Assembly (NCBI GenBank): GCA_964019695.1
Contig: OZ026519.1
Span: forward strand, 28,487,213 to 28,551,212
Length of the DNA: 64,000 bases
Source of the DNA: Loripinus fragilis
Taxonomy: Eukaryota > Mollusca > Bivalvia > Lucinida > Lucinidae
Direction: 5' to 3'
In this document: piece by piece, positions 22,238 to 32,662 of the stretch
Position numbering within the stretch: the first letter of the stretch is position 1
Layout: the number at the start of each line of letters is the position of its first letter
Notes under the pieces: model-generated
Databases searched by the model: none
Seen by the model: the letters and a program-made list of their open reading frames with translations, nothing else
What the model was told of the DNA's origin: nothing
Program-made: the position numbers and the translations under genes

Positions 22238-22474
22238 GAGCCATGACATGTGATTTCCAACAATGTGGCATTTTGATAAGTGTAGACTCAGACGAGCTTG
22301 TACACCCTCCTTTTAAGCTTAGAAACTCCAAATGGTGTTCTGTCAGCAGCTCAACAGTCATAGAATATTCAAGCAACTAGCAAAGGCTCTGATCAGACTG
22401 CGCATATGCGCAGGCTGATCTGAGGCTTTGATGGTTGCACATACCACATTGTTTGAAATCTCATGTCGTGGCTC
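22238..22474 (+). mobile_element. MITE-1 copy downstream of the P450
   Basis: GAGCCATGACATGTGATTTCC to AATCTCATGTCGTGGCTC; full length with internal palindrome GACTGCGCATATGCGCAG. Confidence 0.9.
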
Positions 22475-22526
22475 AATTATGGGAAAGGAGTATACAGTTG
22501 CCAATTTTCGCATAAATTTACAACAT

Positions 22527-23200
22527 GACATCTTTTGTTTGATTCTTTGTCCCTGTCAACAATTTTTCAGTTATACTGGGCCAGGTCTTCCTAGGTTGAA
22601 CCAGTACTAAGTAGGGATGTAACAATACATCGGACTATCGATATATCGCAATAGTAACCTAGGCAATGTTACTGCAACGATAGGAAAGTGGCAATGTCAA
22701 TAGTATCGGCAATAGTCTTTTCACTATCACAATAGTTTCAATAGTTTTTAGACATAGGGATTTTCACTTTGAAATTGTTTAGTTGGACACAAAAAAAGTT
22801 AAATGGCAATATGATGTATATGTGGTTGCATTCCAATCATTGCAGCAAGATAAGTGAAATTCAACAATATGCTGAAATTTTTCTGTTGTTTCCATACGAA
22901 AATCGGAAAACGCAGAAAAGTCCTACAGTATTCTTAATTTTCTCCTTCAAACAAGCATTAATGTTTCAGACAATAGTATCGCAAAAGTATTGCAATGGTA
23001 GTCCACAATAGTAATAGTATCGCAATGGTACTTCCTGCAATGTCAATACTATCGCAATAGTCATATTTGGCCACAATAGTCACCCCTAGTACTAAGCAGG
23101 GATTAATGTGGCCTGCTCAAGGACACAACACAGTGCCGAGTGTGAGGCTCAAACAGCAACCCATCAATCTCAAGTCAAGCACTATACCACTGCACTCCCA
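22527..23200 (-). mobile_element. SINE family B, split by a hAT-type MITE
   Basis: Left part 22527-22611 (TTTGATTCTTTGTCCC.. to CCAGTACTAAG) and right part 23089-23200 (GTACTAAGCAGGGATTAATG.. to ATACCACTGCACTCCC). Together they match the intact copies at 35383-35577, 46156-46335 and 54505-54692. On the minus strand the family starts with a tRNA-like head (box A in TGGCTCAATTGGTAGAGTG of the 46 kb copy, box B in GGGTTTGAGA). Confidence 0.85.
22612..23088. mobile_element. Non-autonomous hAT-type element (477 bp) with 8-bp duplication
   Basis: Starts TAGGGATGTAAC and ends GTCACCCCTA (inverted termini), flanked by GTACTAAG at 22604-22611 and 23089-23096. The 8-bp duplication and short TIRs are hAT hallmarks. 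The interior is rich in short CAATAGT/ATCGCAATAG repeats in both orientations. No transposase. Confidence 0.85.
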
Positions 23201-23224
23201 ACACTTTATTCAGTTGATAAGAGT

Positions 23225-23345
23225 GGGTTATTAATTAATTTCTCATCCATAACAGATGTTGTGGATACTTAAAAGAACTGTCCCAACGAAACGGTTCTTT
23301 TGAGCACATAAACATGTTACAACTGGTAGATAAGAAAATATTAAA
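23225..23345. mobile_element. MITE-4-like foldback, diverged
   Basis: Core GATACTTAAAAGAACTGTCC / ACGGTTCTTTTGAGCAC is a diverged version of the GGTGCTCAAAAGAACCGTCT hairpin seen at 33050-33175, 42280-42410 and 54105-54250. Confidence 0.7.
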
Positions 23346-23426
23346 ATTTTACGCTAAAAAGTTTGTTTATTTTGACCTACAGTTTATAACATCATGCAAT
23401 AAACGGATTTGGCCAAATTTCAAACA

Positions 23427-24535
23427 AGGGGGCCCTAGGGACCTGTATCACTCACCTGAATCCTGGCACATGAGATTATGTATTGGCCTGTGGTTTAAGA
23501 GATATCATTTAAAGATCTTTCTTTTTTCTTAGCTCTGGTGGCCATTCTGTTCAGCCAAGCTGAATGGTCTGAGCAATTTCGGTAGAGGGCATCAGGAGGA
23601 ACATTTCTGTGAAATTAGTTTGAATTAGGATCAGTGCTTCAGATGGCGTTTAAAGATATTTCTTAACTAGAGCTCTGACGGCCTTTTCGTTCAGCACAGC
23701 AGAACCATTTGTGCAATTTTGGTGGAGGGCATTATGATGAACAATTTTGTGAAAGTATATTGAATTTGGACCAGTGGTTCAGATGCCATTTAAAGATATT
23801 TCTTATCTAGTACTATGTTGGCTCTTTTGTTTGGGGGAGCAGAACCATTTGTTCTATTTGGTAGAGGGCATAATAAGGAACATTTCTGTGAAATAGTTTT
23901 GAATTTGGACTAGTGGTCAGGAGGATATGGGGTTTAAAGGCATTTCTTATCTAGAGCTCTGTTGACCCTTTTGTTCAGCTGAGCAAAACCAATTGTGCAA
24001 TTATGCTAGAGGGCATTATGACAAACATTTCTGTGAAATTGTATTGAATTTGGACCAGTGAGGCGGAAATGTTGTTTAAAGATATTTCTAATCTAGCGCT
24101 CTGGTTGCCATTTTTGTTGGGGGGGGGGGGGTTGAATCATTTGTGCAAATTTGGTGCATAGCATTATAAGGAACAATTCTGTGAAATTAATTTAAATTTG
24201 AACCAGCATTTCATGAGATGTGGTTTAAAGATATATCTTATTTAGAGCTCCGGCGGAGCTTTTGTTCAGCACAGCAGAACCATTGTGCAATTTTGGTAGA
24301 GGGCATCATGAGGGACATTTCTGTGATATTTTTTTTTAATTTGGACCAGTAGTTCAGGAGTAAATGTTGTTTTTAATGATTTTATATCAAGAGCTCTGGC
24401 AGGTCTGTTGTTAAGTGGCCCCGAACAATTTAATATGCATTTTTTCGTAGAGGGCAATACGGACCCACGACACACAACAAATGAAGACCGATCACAATAA
24501 CTCACCTTGAGACTTAGGCTCAGTTAAGCTAAGAA
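23427..24535. mobile_element. Element with seven ~145-bp tandem units
   Basis: Begins near TATCACTCACCTGAATC and ends CTCACCTTGAGACTTAGGCTCAGTTAAGCTAAG. Units recur at about 23532, 23681, 23810, 23955, 24097, 24245 and 24391 (AGCTCTGGTGGCC.., CAGAACCATTTGTGCAATTT, GGTAGAGGGCATTATGA, TTTCTGTGAAATT). A G-run lies at about 24119-24131. Architecture resembles bivalve pearl-like non-autonomous elements. A fragment of the same unit lies at 45682-45756 beside a UTP18 exon. Confidence 0.7.
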
Positions 24536-24617
24536 AATACATGTAAATGCATGGATGAATGCTGGAAATTTCATAAATCCTGAATTTGAGAAATTGATAA
24601 CTGCAAGCTTGCAGCAA

Positions 24618-24839
24618 TGCCGGGTCATGAGATTTCCAACAATGTTGTATGTGTGACCAACAATGCCTCAGATCAGCCTGCGCATAGCTGCAGTCTGATC
24701 AGAGCCTTTGCTAGTCGGAGTGTTAAGCTACTGACTGAACATCATTTGGAGTTTCTAAGATTAAAAGGTGGCTACACAGGCTCGTCTGAGTCTATTCATG
24801 TCAAAATACCATATTGTTGGAAATCACATGTCACGGCTC
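24618..24839 (-). mobile_element. MITE-1 copy, reverse orientation
   Basis: GCCGGGTCATGAGATTTCC to GGAAATCACATGTCACGGCTC; the internal segments are in reverse order relative to 22238-22474. Confidence 0.85.
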
Positions 24840-24927
24840 TACTTTCATTTATGGTCAAGTGCATTTGATAATCAAAAATACATCTGAGAGAAGCTCTGGT
24901 GGCCATGTTTTTAAACAGATAATAATT

Positions 24928-25160
24928 AGGCCGCTTCGTGACAAAACCTGTCTTCGTGGTTTCAGACAGTGATATTCAAACCAGCCTTCTCAGCTATAGA
25001 GACTAGCTAAAAAATTAAAATTATGCTTGTAGCAAGTCTAGAATTATACTTTCCATTAAGCGAATAACAAAGGCGCTGATCAGACTGCGCGGATGCGCAG
25101 GCTGGTCTGCGCCTGTTTTGTTTGTAAACCCCCAAAGACAGGTTTCTCGCATCAAGGCTC
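24928..25160 (+). mobile_element. MITE-2 copy
   Basis: Family with TIRs like GGGCCTCGTCGCGAGAAAAC and an inner segment GCTGATCAGACTGCGCGGAT / GCGCAGGCTGGTCTGCGCC. Other copies at 30911-31147, 34753-34986 and 43092-43316. Confidence 0.85.
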
Positions 25161-25363
25161 ATATTAAATTGATCAATCTTGGTAGTGGGTCATCCAAGTA
25201 TCATTTCTGCCAAATTATTACCAAACTAGCCTAGTAGTTTTTGACCAGATTTAAGTTTTCACTATAATATATTATATACAGAATTAAAATGGCAATCCCT
25301 TTGAGGCAGACCAAATTAATTTGAGCAATCTTTGTTGACCATTTGTATCAATTTATACTCAAC

Positions 25364-28221
25364 AAAACAAGTATCCCAATGGGCGCCGATCGCTCACCTG
25401 GGAGCCAGCATAATGTTTGGAGATACCATAATTGATGATGCTCAAAGGCAGGTAACTCTGAACTTGAAACAGTGACCAGGAACTAATTAAAAAAACATAA
25501 AATATTATGCCAGTCCTGGTTATCTGCAAGTTTTAAAAAGATCTGAAATGGTGAAAGTGTATTTTCAGATGCTCAAGGGCAGCTAACTCAGTTGTCAGTG
25601 ATGGGTTCTGACCAATCCAATCTTTAATGTATGTCCTGATAACCTACAAGGATGAAAACAAGTAGCCCAATGGGCAACGATCGCTCACCATGGAACCAGC
25701 ATAATGTTTTGAGACACCATAATTTACAATGGCATTATGCTCAAAGGCAGGTAACTCTCAACTTGAAACAGTGACCAGGAATTAATTTAAAAACATAAGA
25801 TATTATGCTAGTTCTAGTTATCTGCAAGTTTTAAAAAGATCTGAATAAAAATGGTGAAAGTGTATTTTTCAGATGCTCAAGGACAGCTCACTCTGTAGTC
25901 AGTGACGGGTTCTGACCAATCCAATCTTTAATGTACGTCCTGATAACATACAAGGACAAAAAAAATCAAATGAAAGATGAAGGCGCTAGAGTGGTTACAA
26001 CATTATACAGCTATATTTTAGACACTCAAGTGCAGCTAACTCTGTAATTGGTGGTTGTGGTGGATAATCTAACTCATTGAAGCTTATATGGGGTCATTGT
26101 TACCTGCATGACTGAGGAAGATCCATTCAAAATGAGGGCGCTAGAGTGGTCACAAAAGATCTTCCATTGTAAGTCCATGCAAATTTTTTATAACACTCAA
26201 GGGCAGTTAACTCAACAGTCTGAGGTTATTTCTACTAAAAGTTCAAACTCATCCAAGTTTTATGGTTGTCCTTGTTACCTGAAAGAATGAAGAAGATCCA
26301 ATCAAAAATAAGGAGCTAGAGTGGTCACAACATTATCCATCAATTTTTAAGATGATCAAGGAGAGCTAACTCCATAATAGGTGATGGGATCATGACGAAA
26401 TTCAAGCTTTTTTAGTTGTCCTTCTTATCTGCAAGAATAAAGAAGATCCATTCAAAATTGAAATCACTAGAGTGGTCACAACATTTCTCCCATTAGTCTA
26501 TGAGGATTTTTCGAGATGCTCAAGGGCAGCTAACTCATAAGTCCTTGGTCAGATCCAGCATAATTTCAAACTCATCCAAGCTTTTATGTTTGCCCTTGTT
26601 TGATGAAAGAATGAAGAAAATTCAATCAAAAATGTAGAGGCTAGAGCAGTCACAGCATTATCCATCAATTATTAAGATGCTAAACGGGAGCTAACTCCAA
26701 AATAGGTGATGGGATCTTGACGAAATTCAAACTCATCCAAGCTGTAATAGTTCTCCTTATTGTATGCAAGAATGAAGAAGATTCATTCAAAATTGAAAGC
26801 ACTAGAGTGGTCACAACATTTCTCCCATTATAAGTCTATAGGGATTTTTCCAAATGCTCAAGGGCAGGTAACTTATAAGTCCCTGGTCGGATCCTGCTGA
26901 ATTTCGAACCCATCTGAGATATTATAGGTTTACTTATTGCCTGTTAGAATATAGAAGATCCAATCAAAAATGAAGGAGCTAGAGTGGTCACAACATTATT
27001 CATTAATTTTTAAGATGCTCAAGGGGAGCTAACTCCAAAATAGGTGATGGGATCTTGACGAAATTCAAACTCATTCAAGCTATAATAGTTGTCCTTATTG
27101 TATGCAAGAATGAAGAAGATCAATTCAAAATTGAAAGCACTAGAGTGGTCACAACATTTCTCCCATTATAACTCTATGGTGATTTTTCTAAATGCTCAAG
27201 GGCAGGTAACTCATAAGTCCCTAGTCGGATCCTGCTGAATTTCGAACCAATCCGAGGTATTATGGGGTTACTTGTTGCCTGCAAGAATGAAGAAGATCCA
27301 GTCAAAAATGAAGGAGCTAGAGTGGTCACAACATTATTCATTAATTTTTCTGACGCTCAAGGGCAGCTAACTCCGAAGTCAGTAAAGGAATCTTGCCGAA
27401 ATTCAAACTCATTCAAGCTTTAATTGTTGTCCTTATTGTATGCAAGAATGAGGAAGATCCATTCAAAATTGAAAGCACTAGAGTGGTCATAACATTCCTC
27501 CCATTATAAGTCTATGGGGATTTTTCCAAACGCTCAAGGGCAGGTAACTCATAAGTCACTGGTCGGATCCTGCTGAATTTCGAACCCATCCAAGATATTA
27601 TGAATTTACTTGTTGCCTGCAAGAATAAATAAGATCCATTATTCATTAATTTTTCTGACGCTCAAGGGCAGCTAACTCCGAAGTCAGTGATGGAATATTG
27701 CCGAAATTCAAACTCATGGAAGCTTTTATGGTTTGTCTTGTTATCTGCAAGAATGAAGACGATCCATCAAAAAATCAATGTACAAGAGTGGTCACAACAT
27801 TACTCCCATAATAAGTCTATGGGGATTTTTCCAGACGCTCAAGGGCAGCTAACTCATAAGTCCCTGGTCGAATCCTGCCGAATTTCGAACCCATTCGAGA
27901 TATTATGGTTGTCCTTGTTACCTGCAAGAATAAAGAAGAACAAAACCAAAACGAAGGAGCTAGAGTGGTCACAAGATTTTCCCCATTATAACCCTATGGG
28001 AGCTATATGTTGCCATGGAAACCAGAGTTCTGATCCGATCTTACCCAAAGCCTAATGCAGTCAATCCCCCAACCCAATGATGTTACTGATGAAATTCGAT
28101 TATGATTGGCCAGCTGGTTTTAGAGATATTCATGTTTGAAAGTGTGGACGGACGCACAGACAGACGCCGGCTCTAGTCCCATACTATAAGCTCACCCTGA
28201 GCCTTCGGCTCTGGTGAGCTA
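25364..28221. mobile_element. Large element with ~165-bp tandem units
   Basis: The head AGTATCCCAATGGGCGCCGA followed by TCGCTCACC is present twice (about 25369 and 25664), marking a ~295-bp duplication. From about 25985 to 28000 at least twelve diverged ~165-bp units follow (GAGCTAGAGTGGTCACAACA, GCTCAAGGGCAGCTAACTC, TGCAAGAATGAAGAAGATCC). The tail has GGACGGACGCACAGACAGAC and ends AGCTCACCCTGAGCCTTCGG then CTCTGGTGAGCTAA. No coding capacity. Similar in style to 23427-24535. Confidence 0.7.
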
Positions 28222-28535
28222 ATAAGTTAAGGAAATTGTGTTTCATGGGCTATGACAAAAGATCTAAAACATTTAAAGACTTTTGAATTGCACAGTATTA
28301 CAATGTGTCCATTTTTCTATAGATGAATGCATTTTGGGTGTTTGTAGCACCTATAGCGGCTCAAAAAGATCGAAGTTAACGTTGAGTGGTCTTCACGTCA
28401 TTTTTTGCAAAATTTCAATATACAGATTAAACATGGGTTTTCATGCATTATCATTCGTAAGGTCCCTCGGTACCTCCCGAGACCTTAAAAACCGAGGGCG
28501 ACAGTCTGGTGGATTAAAATGGGAAACTTTATCAG
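28222..28535. other. No gene recognised
   Basis: AT-rich with a short CCCTCGGTACCTCCCGAG palindrome near 28462. Nothing coding. Confidence 0.55.
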
Positions 28536-29751
28536 CAAGGTTGGCAATCGACCGGTCAATATGCATATTGACCAGACCAGTGGTCATTACTGGTTTTAAC
28601 CGGTCATTACTGGTCGATTGGTGGTCAATTGGTCGATTGAAAAAACTTGGTTGATGTGAAGATAGTTGGCATTATTTATCCCCTGTTTTACTGAACTCTA
28701 TAAAGTTTAAAAGTAGTTTAATATAAGATAATACACTAAGGTTTAACTGAAAATGTGTTGTTGATTTTAAGTTGATTTTGCTTAAAAAAATATAAATAAT
28801 TAATAAGCTGTAAAATGAACAAAAATGAAATGTCAATAGTTTTAGATCTTCAGTCCAAATCATACCACAAATTTCAGTTCAGACTAACAGTCTTACACTT
28901 TTTTTCTATTAACCTTTAATGAAAAAAGGCAATTTCAAGTAAAGAAAATAAATAAATTTAAAATTAGCTTTAAAATGAAAGTAAAAAAACAACAATACTT
29001 CAAATTGATCATCAAAGAGGTCATCATGTACAAATAAACGATGCTGTATTAGTTAAAATTCAAATTGGTTTGGCTTCTTATCTGAAAAGACAAAGGTGTG
29101 AAAATTATAAAGAAAACACTTAATGTTAAAAAATATATCAGATATATCAAGGAATTATTTTTTACTTAAATACCCTAGAACAAACAAAACTGTCAAAATA
29201 TGTGGCATGTCTCTCAGACTGAAGAAGGTGTGTCCAGTTATTAACACTTATCCAATCACTGAGCTAAAAATGTATTGGCTAATTCAGTGGCATCTGTGTG
29301 TATATAAAGGTGTGAAAGTGTGGTCATTCAGTTATCAGCTGTTATCAGTTAATAATTAACCAAGTGTCATAAACTAATAAAAGTTATTGTCTCAAAATTG
29401 AGCAAAAAACCCTGTATGGTTATTCTATTCTGCCTTTGATGATGCAAGAAAATTTGTGTTAGGTGCATGGACTGTAATGCAGAACTCAGCGCTAAGGTCT
29501 TGAGATGGAAATCTCACCATGAGTAGTGCCCTTGGCAGGCACGAAATTTTTTTTTTCTTTTTTCAATAGATAGAACATAAAACCTGTACAAATATCTCAA
29601 TCCACTACAAAAACGTCTCTTAAAATTTTTAATCGACCACTCAGATTCGTATTGACCAGTATTGACCACTTTTAGGCATATTGACCAGGGCGGTTTTAAC
29701 CGGTTAAAACCGCTGGTTAAAATCGGTGGTGGTTTTGACCGCCCATCCTTG
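28536..29751. mobile_element. Non-autonomous hAT-type element (1216 bp)
   Basis: Ends CAAGGTTGG.. and ..CCATCCTTG, flanked by an 8-bp target duplication TTTATCAG (28528-28535 and 29752-29759). Both ends are filled with GACCGGT/GACCAGT repeats and GGTTTTAACCGGTTAAAACC palindromes. No transposase frame remains. Near 29252-29303 there is CCAATCA and TATATAAAGG, followed by AATAAAAG near 29377; this could be a leftover promoter and leader. Confidence 0.85.
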
Positions 29752-29759
29752 TTTATCAG

Positions 29760-30910
29760 TCAATCATACATGGATGAGGTGTTGAGGCCTGCTGTCCTGC
29801 CTCTCCTGTGCCAGAAACAGTGCCAGTACCACGCCTAGGATGACAATGCCAAAACACATCTCGACATAATCAGCAAAATTTCTTTCGTCAGAACACTGTT
29901 GTGTGCATTGACTGGCCAGTGCGCTCATCAGAAATGTCTACAATTAAACATGTGTAGGATATTTATGGAAAGAGAGTCCAATGCATAATATTATATTGGC
30001 ACCATGAAACCTCCAGGCTCTCGTACGGCATTATAGGAGGAATCAAGGTGACCCCTCAGCACTAAATCACCTTAATTTTTCAGATTATGCGAAGCCAGTG
30101 TGAGTGCTAATTTGCCTCTGAATTACTGAAGGCATTCTCATCTTCTAAACGTGATATCTATGGCTATCATGTTCATTTCATGTGACATTCAAAGGACTTG
30201 CATTTCAGGTTTTGAAAACTTACAGCTTATTCATGTTTTGTGTTAAAAGAGAGAATACTCTGTAGATTTTTTTTTGCGAAAAAAGACTTTGACCCCTAGG
30301 TTACTTGACACAGTACACAACAAGGGTATTAATGCAAGCAAACTAGAAGAAGCACTTTTTTCAACTGATGAAATGTATCTAAACGAATATATAGAAATTG
30401 AATAATTGTTTACTTTGGTGTTCTTTTGTTCCATGGTTTTCTGAGATTTCCTTAATTTTTTTGTTGAGTATATTTTCAAATAAGGCCAGTAGTTTTTATC
30501 ATGAAAAAATTGTTTGTTTGTTTTTCTTTTGGTGGCCATGGCAACTAGAATTCTGCATGGAATTGAAATTTTTGAACTGTTTTGAAAGGGGACCATCAAA
30601 GAATCATTCCTTTGACTTTTGGTTAAAAGAGGACCTTAAAGTTTTTCACAGGTGACAGAGAGATGACGGATATTGTAGGATCACAAAAGAGCAGCTTTAG
30701 CCTTTGGTAATTATCGCAAATGACAGACACAAAGGCTCAGTTCAGTCTGCGTCATCCACATCTCATCAGAGCCTTAGCTGTTCACATACATAATGCACGT
30801 TCATAGTTGAAGGGTCATGCCAAAAATCAGACCTCAAACCTCACTGGATAACTGAGTATGAATATAACGCATATGCGATAAGTACCAAAATCTCATGAAC
30901 TGGACTAAAT
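29760..30910. other. No gene recognised
   Basis: AT-rich; a diverged MITE-1-like piece lies at about 30725-30800 (AAAGGCTCAGTTCAGTCTGCG .. TCAGAGCCTTAGCTGTTCAC). No coding feature supported. Confidence 0.5.
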
Positions 30911-31147
30911 GGGCCTTGTCACGAGAAAAACTGTCTTTGGGGTTTCTGACAACGCGAGTTTCAAACCAGTCTCCTCAGCTACAGAGACTAGCTAGAAAAT
31001 TGAAATTTCGTTCGTAGTTATTCTAGATATGATACTCTCTGATAAGCCAATAACAAAGGTGCTGATCAGTCTGCGGGAATGTGCAGGCTGGTCTGCGCCT
31101 TTATTGTTCGCAAACCTCTGAAAAAGGGTTTTCTTGGGACCAGGCCC
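30911..31147 (+). mobile_element. MITE-2 copy
   Basis: GGGCCTTGTCACGAGAAAAAC to GGGTTTTCTTGGGACCAGGCCC, with GCTGATCAGTCTGCGGGAAT and GTGCAGGCTGGTCTGCGCC inside. Confidence 0.85.
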
Positions 31148-31516
31148 AAATATATCATGAACATAAGTTGGTGAATTAAGGTGCATAAGAAAATGAGTAT
31201 GTGTTTTAATTCTCAGAACATTTTTGATGTGTTAATTATGTCCTCATTGTGAAAAATAATAGACTTTTCCAAACCAAGCCCAGAATGTCACTCAAAAGTC
31301 ACCTGATAGTGTATAACTGACCAATTCAACAATCACTTGGCGTGTGACATAGTCCCACAAATGAAATCGCACATGTTCAATCTTCCACAATTTATCTGAA
31401 GTTAACATATGTTACAGTTTGTGAATTTGACTCTTTTCATGCGCCTGGGTAATTTTTCATGCATTTTGTCGTCTGATTTTTTTTCTTCAAAATAATCTTC
31501 ATGAATATCTACTGGG

Positions 31517-31585
31517 TGTCAAACAATTTGGATCCAGATCAGGTCCAACATTTTGTCGGGCCTGATGTGGGTCCAACCTGTTGCA
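31517..31585. mobile_element. MITE-3-like hairpin, diverged
   Basis: GTGTCAAACAATTTGGATCC .. GGGTCCAACCTGTTGC; a diverged version of the 35889-35956 hairpin. Confidence 0.55.
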
Positions 31586-31869
31586 AAGCTTTACAGATCA
31601 GTATATATATTTGGCAACATCTTAGTGCTTACATGCCAAATAACGTGATTTCAAAGAAGTGTTTGTGTCTTATGTTAAATAGAATCTAACTAGCACATAT
31701 GTATTGTTAAGCTATTGTGTCAATATTAAGGTGGCACCTCATGAATGCGTAATTAGGACTGGTCTGCCTTAGTCATAGGTAAAAGCTGAAAATGAGGCTC
31801 GGTTTTATTCAAAAGTAACTGTATCATTTTGCGCCAAAATACCTCAGTAAAGACAACTAACATACTATT

Positions 31870-32050
31870 TGACTCTTAAAATGCCAGCAAAATGACTGCA
31901 TCTGAAAATGTCTGTTTATTGGTTAACTTAAGTATGGAGGCAAACAGTGTGGACCCGGAGCAGTCTTACCTGGATCTACACTGTTTGTTAAAAAAAAAGC
32001 TTAAAAAACATTTCAGCAGATGACTTGAACAGACAATCTTTGTTGTATTG
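31870..32050. mobile_element. MITE-3 copy, partial
   Basis: GGCAAACAGTGTGGACCCGG .. GGATCTACACTGTTTG at 31940-31989, with matching outer sequence (ACTGCATCTGAAAATGTC and ACATTTCAGCAGATGA) shared with 32275-32510. Confidence 0.7.
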
Positions 32051-32274
32051 TAGCTCTAGGGGTAAACAAATGGGATTTTCAGTTTATAAATGGTCACAAA
32101 TGTTTTCATGAATACACACACGTCTGCGCCGATCAAACAACCTATTTACAATGTTAACTCTTAATATTACCTGATCTCCCTTCTTGAGCAGATGAAACCA
32201 TGTCAACATGAATATTATAGTTGCCCCCTATACAGTGACCCAATACTATTAGCTAAATAATATATGTTTAACCT

Positions 32275-32510
32275 TTAAAGTGTCAAGTAAAAACTGCATC
32301 TGAAAATGTCGTCTGCTGAAGTCGTCTGCTGCAAATAACTGCCAAACATTACTGATGAATTAAGTACAGAAGCAAACAGTGTGGACCCAGAACAGTCTGC
32401 TCCTAAAGGAGCAGTCTGATCTCGTTCCACACTGTTTGCCAGAGGCTTCTGAAACATTTCAGCAGACAAGAAAAGCAGATGATCATTGTTGCGATTGGTA
32501 ATGTTTCTTT
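32275..32510. mobile_element. MITE-3 copy
   Basis: Central hairpin GCAAACAGTGTGGACCCAGA / CACACTGTTTGCC at 32372-32439 with loop CTCCTAAAGGAG. The outer parts match 35825-36060 in inverse orientation. It lies just past the UTP18 polyadenylation signal. Confidence 0.8.
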
Positions 32511-32577
32511 CCAGTGTCATCCCAATATGTATCAAGTATTCATATAAAGCAGCAAACATCATCCTCTTATAATTTTC

Positions 32578-32583
32578 TTTATT
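32578..32583 (-). promoter_or_regulatory. Polyadenylation signal of UTP18
   Basis: AATAAA on the minus strand, 55 bp downstream of the UTP18 stop codon. Confidence 0.65.
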
Positions 32584-32637
32584 ACTTTTGATAGTACAAA
32601 ACAATAACATGTATGACAATATTTCCATCTTGATCTT

Positions 32638-32662
32638 CTAGAAACTTCCATAATGTTTTATT
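32638..32662 (-). CDS. UTP18 terminal coding exon h (25 bp)
   Basis: Acceptor TTTTTTACAG. One base completes Arg, then IKHYGSF and TAG; aligns with the conserved YRLHHY-type C-terminus of the family. Small, but phase, position and residues agree. Confidence 0.85.
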
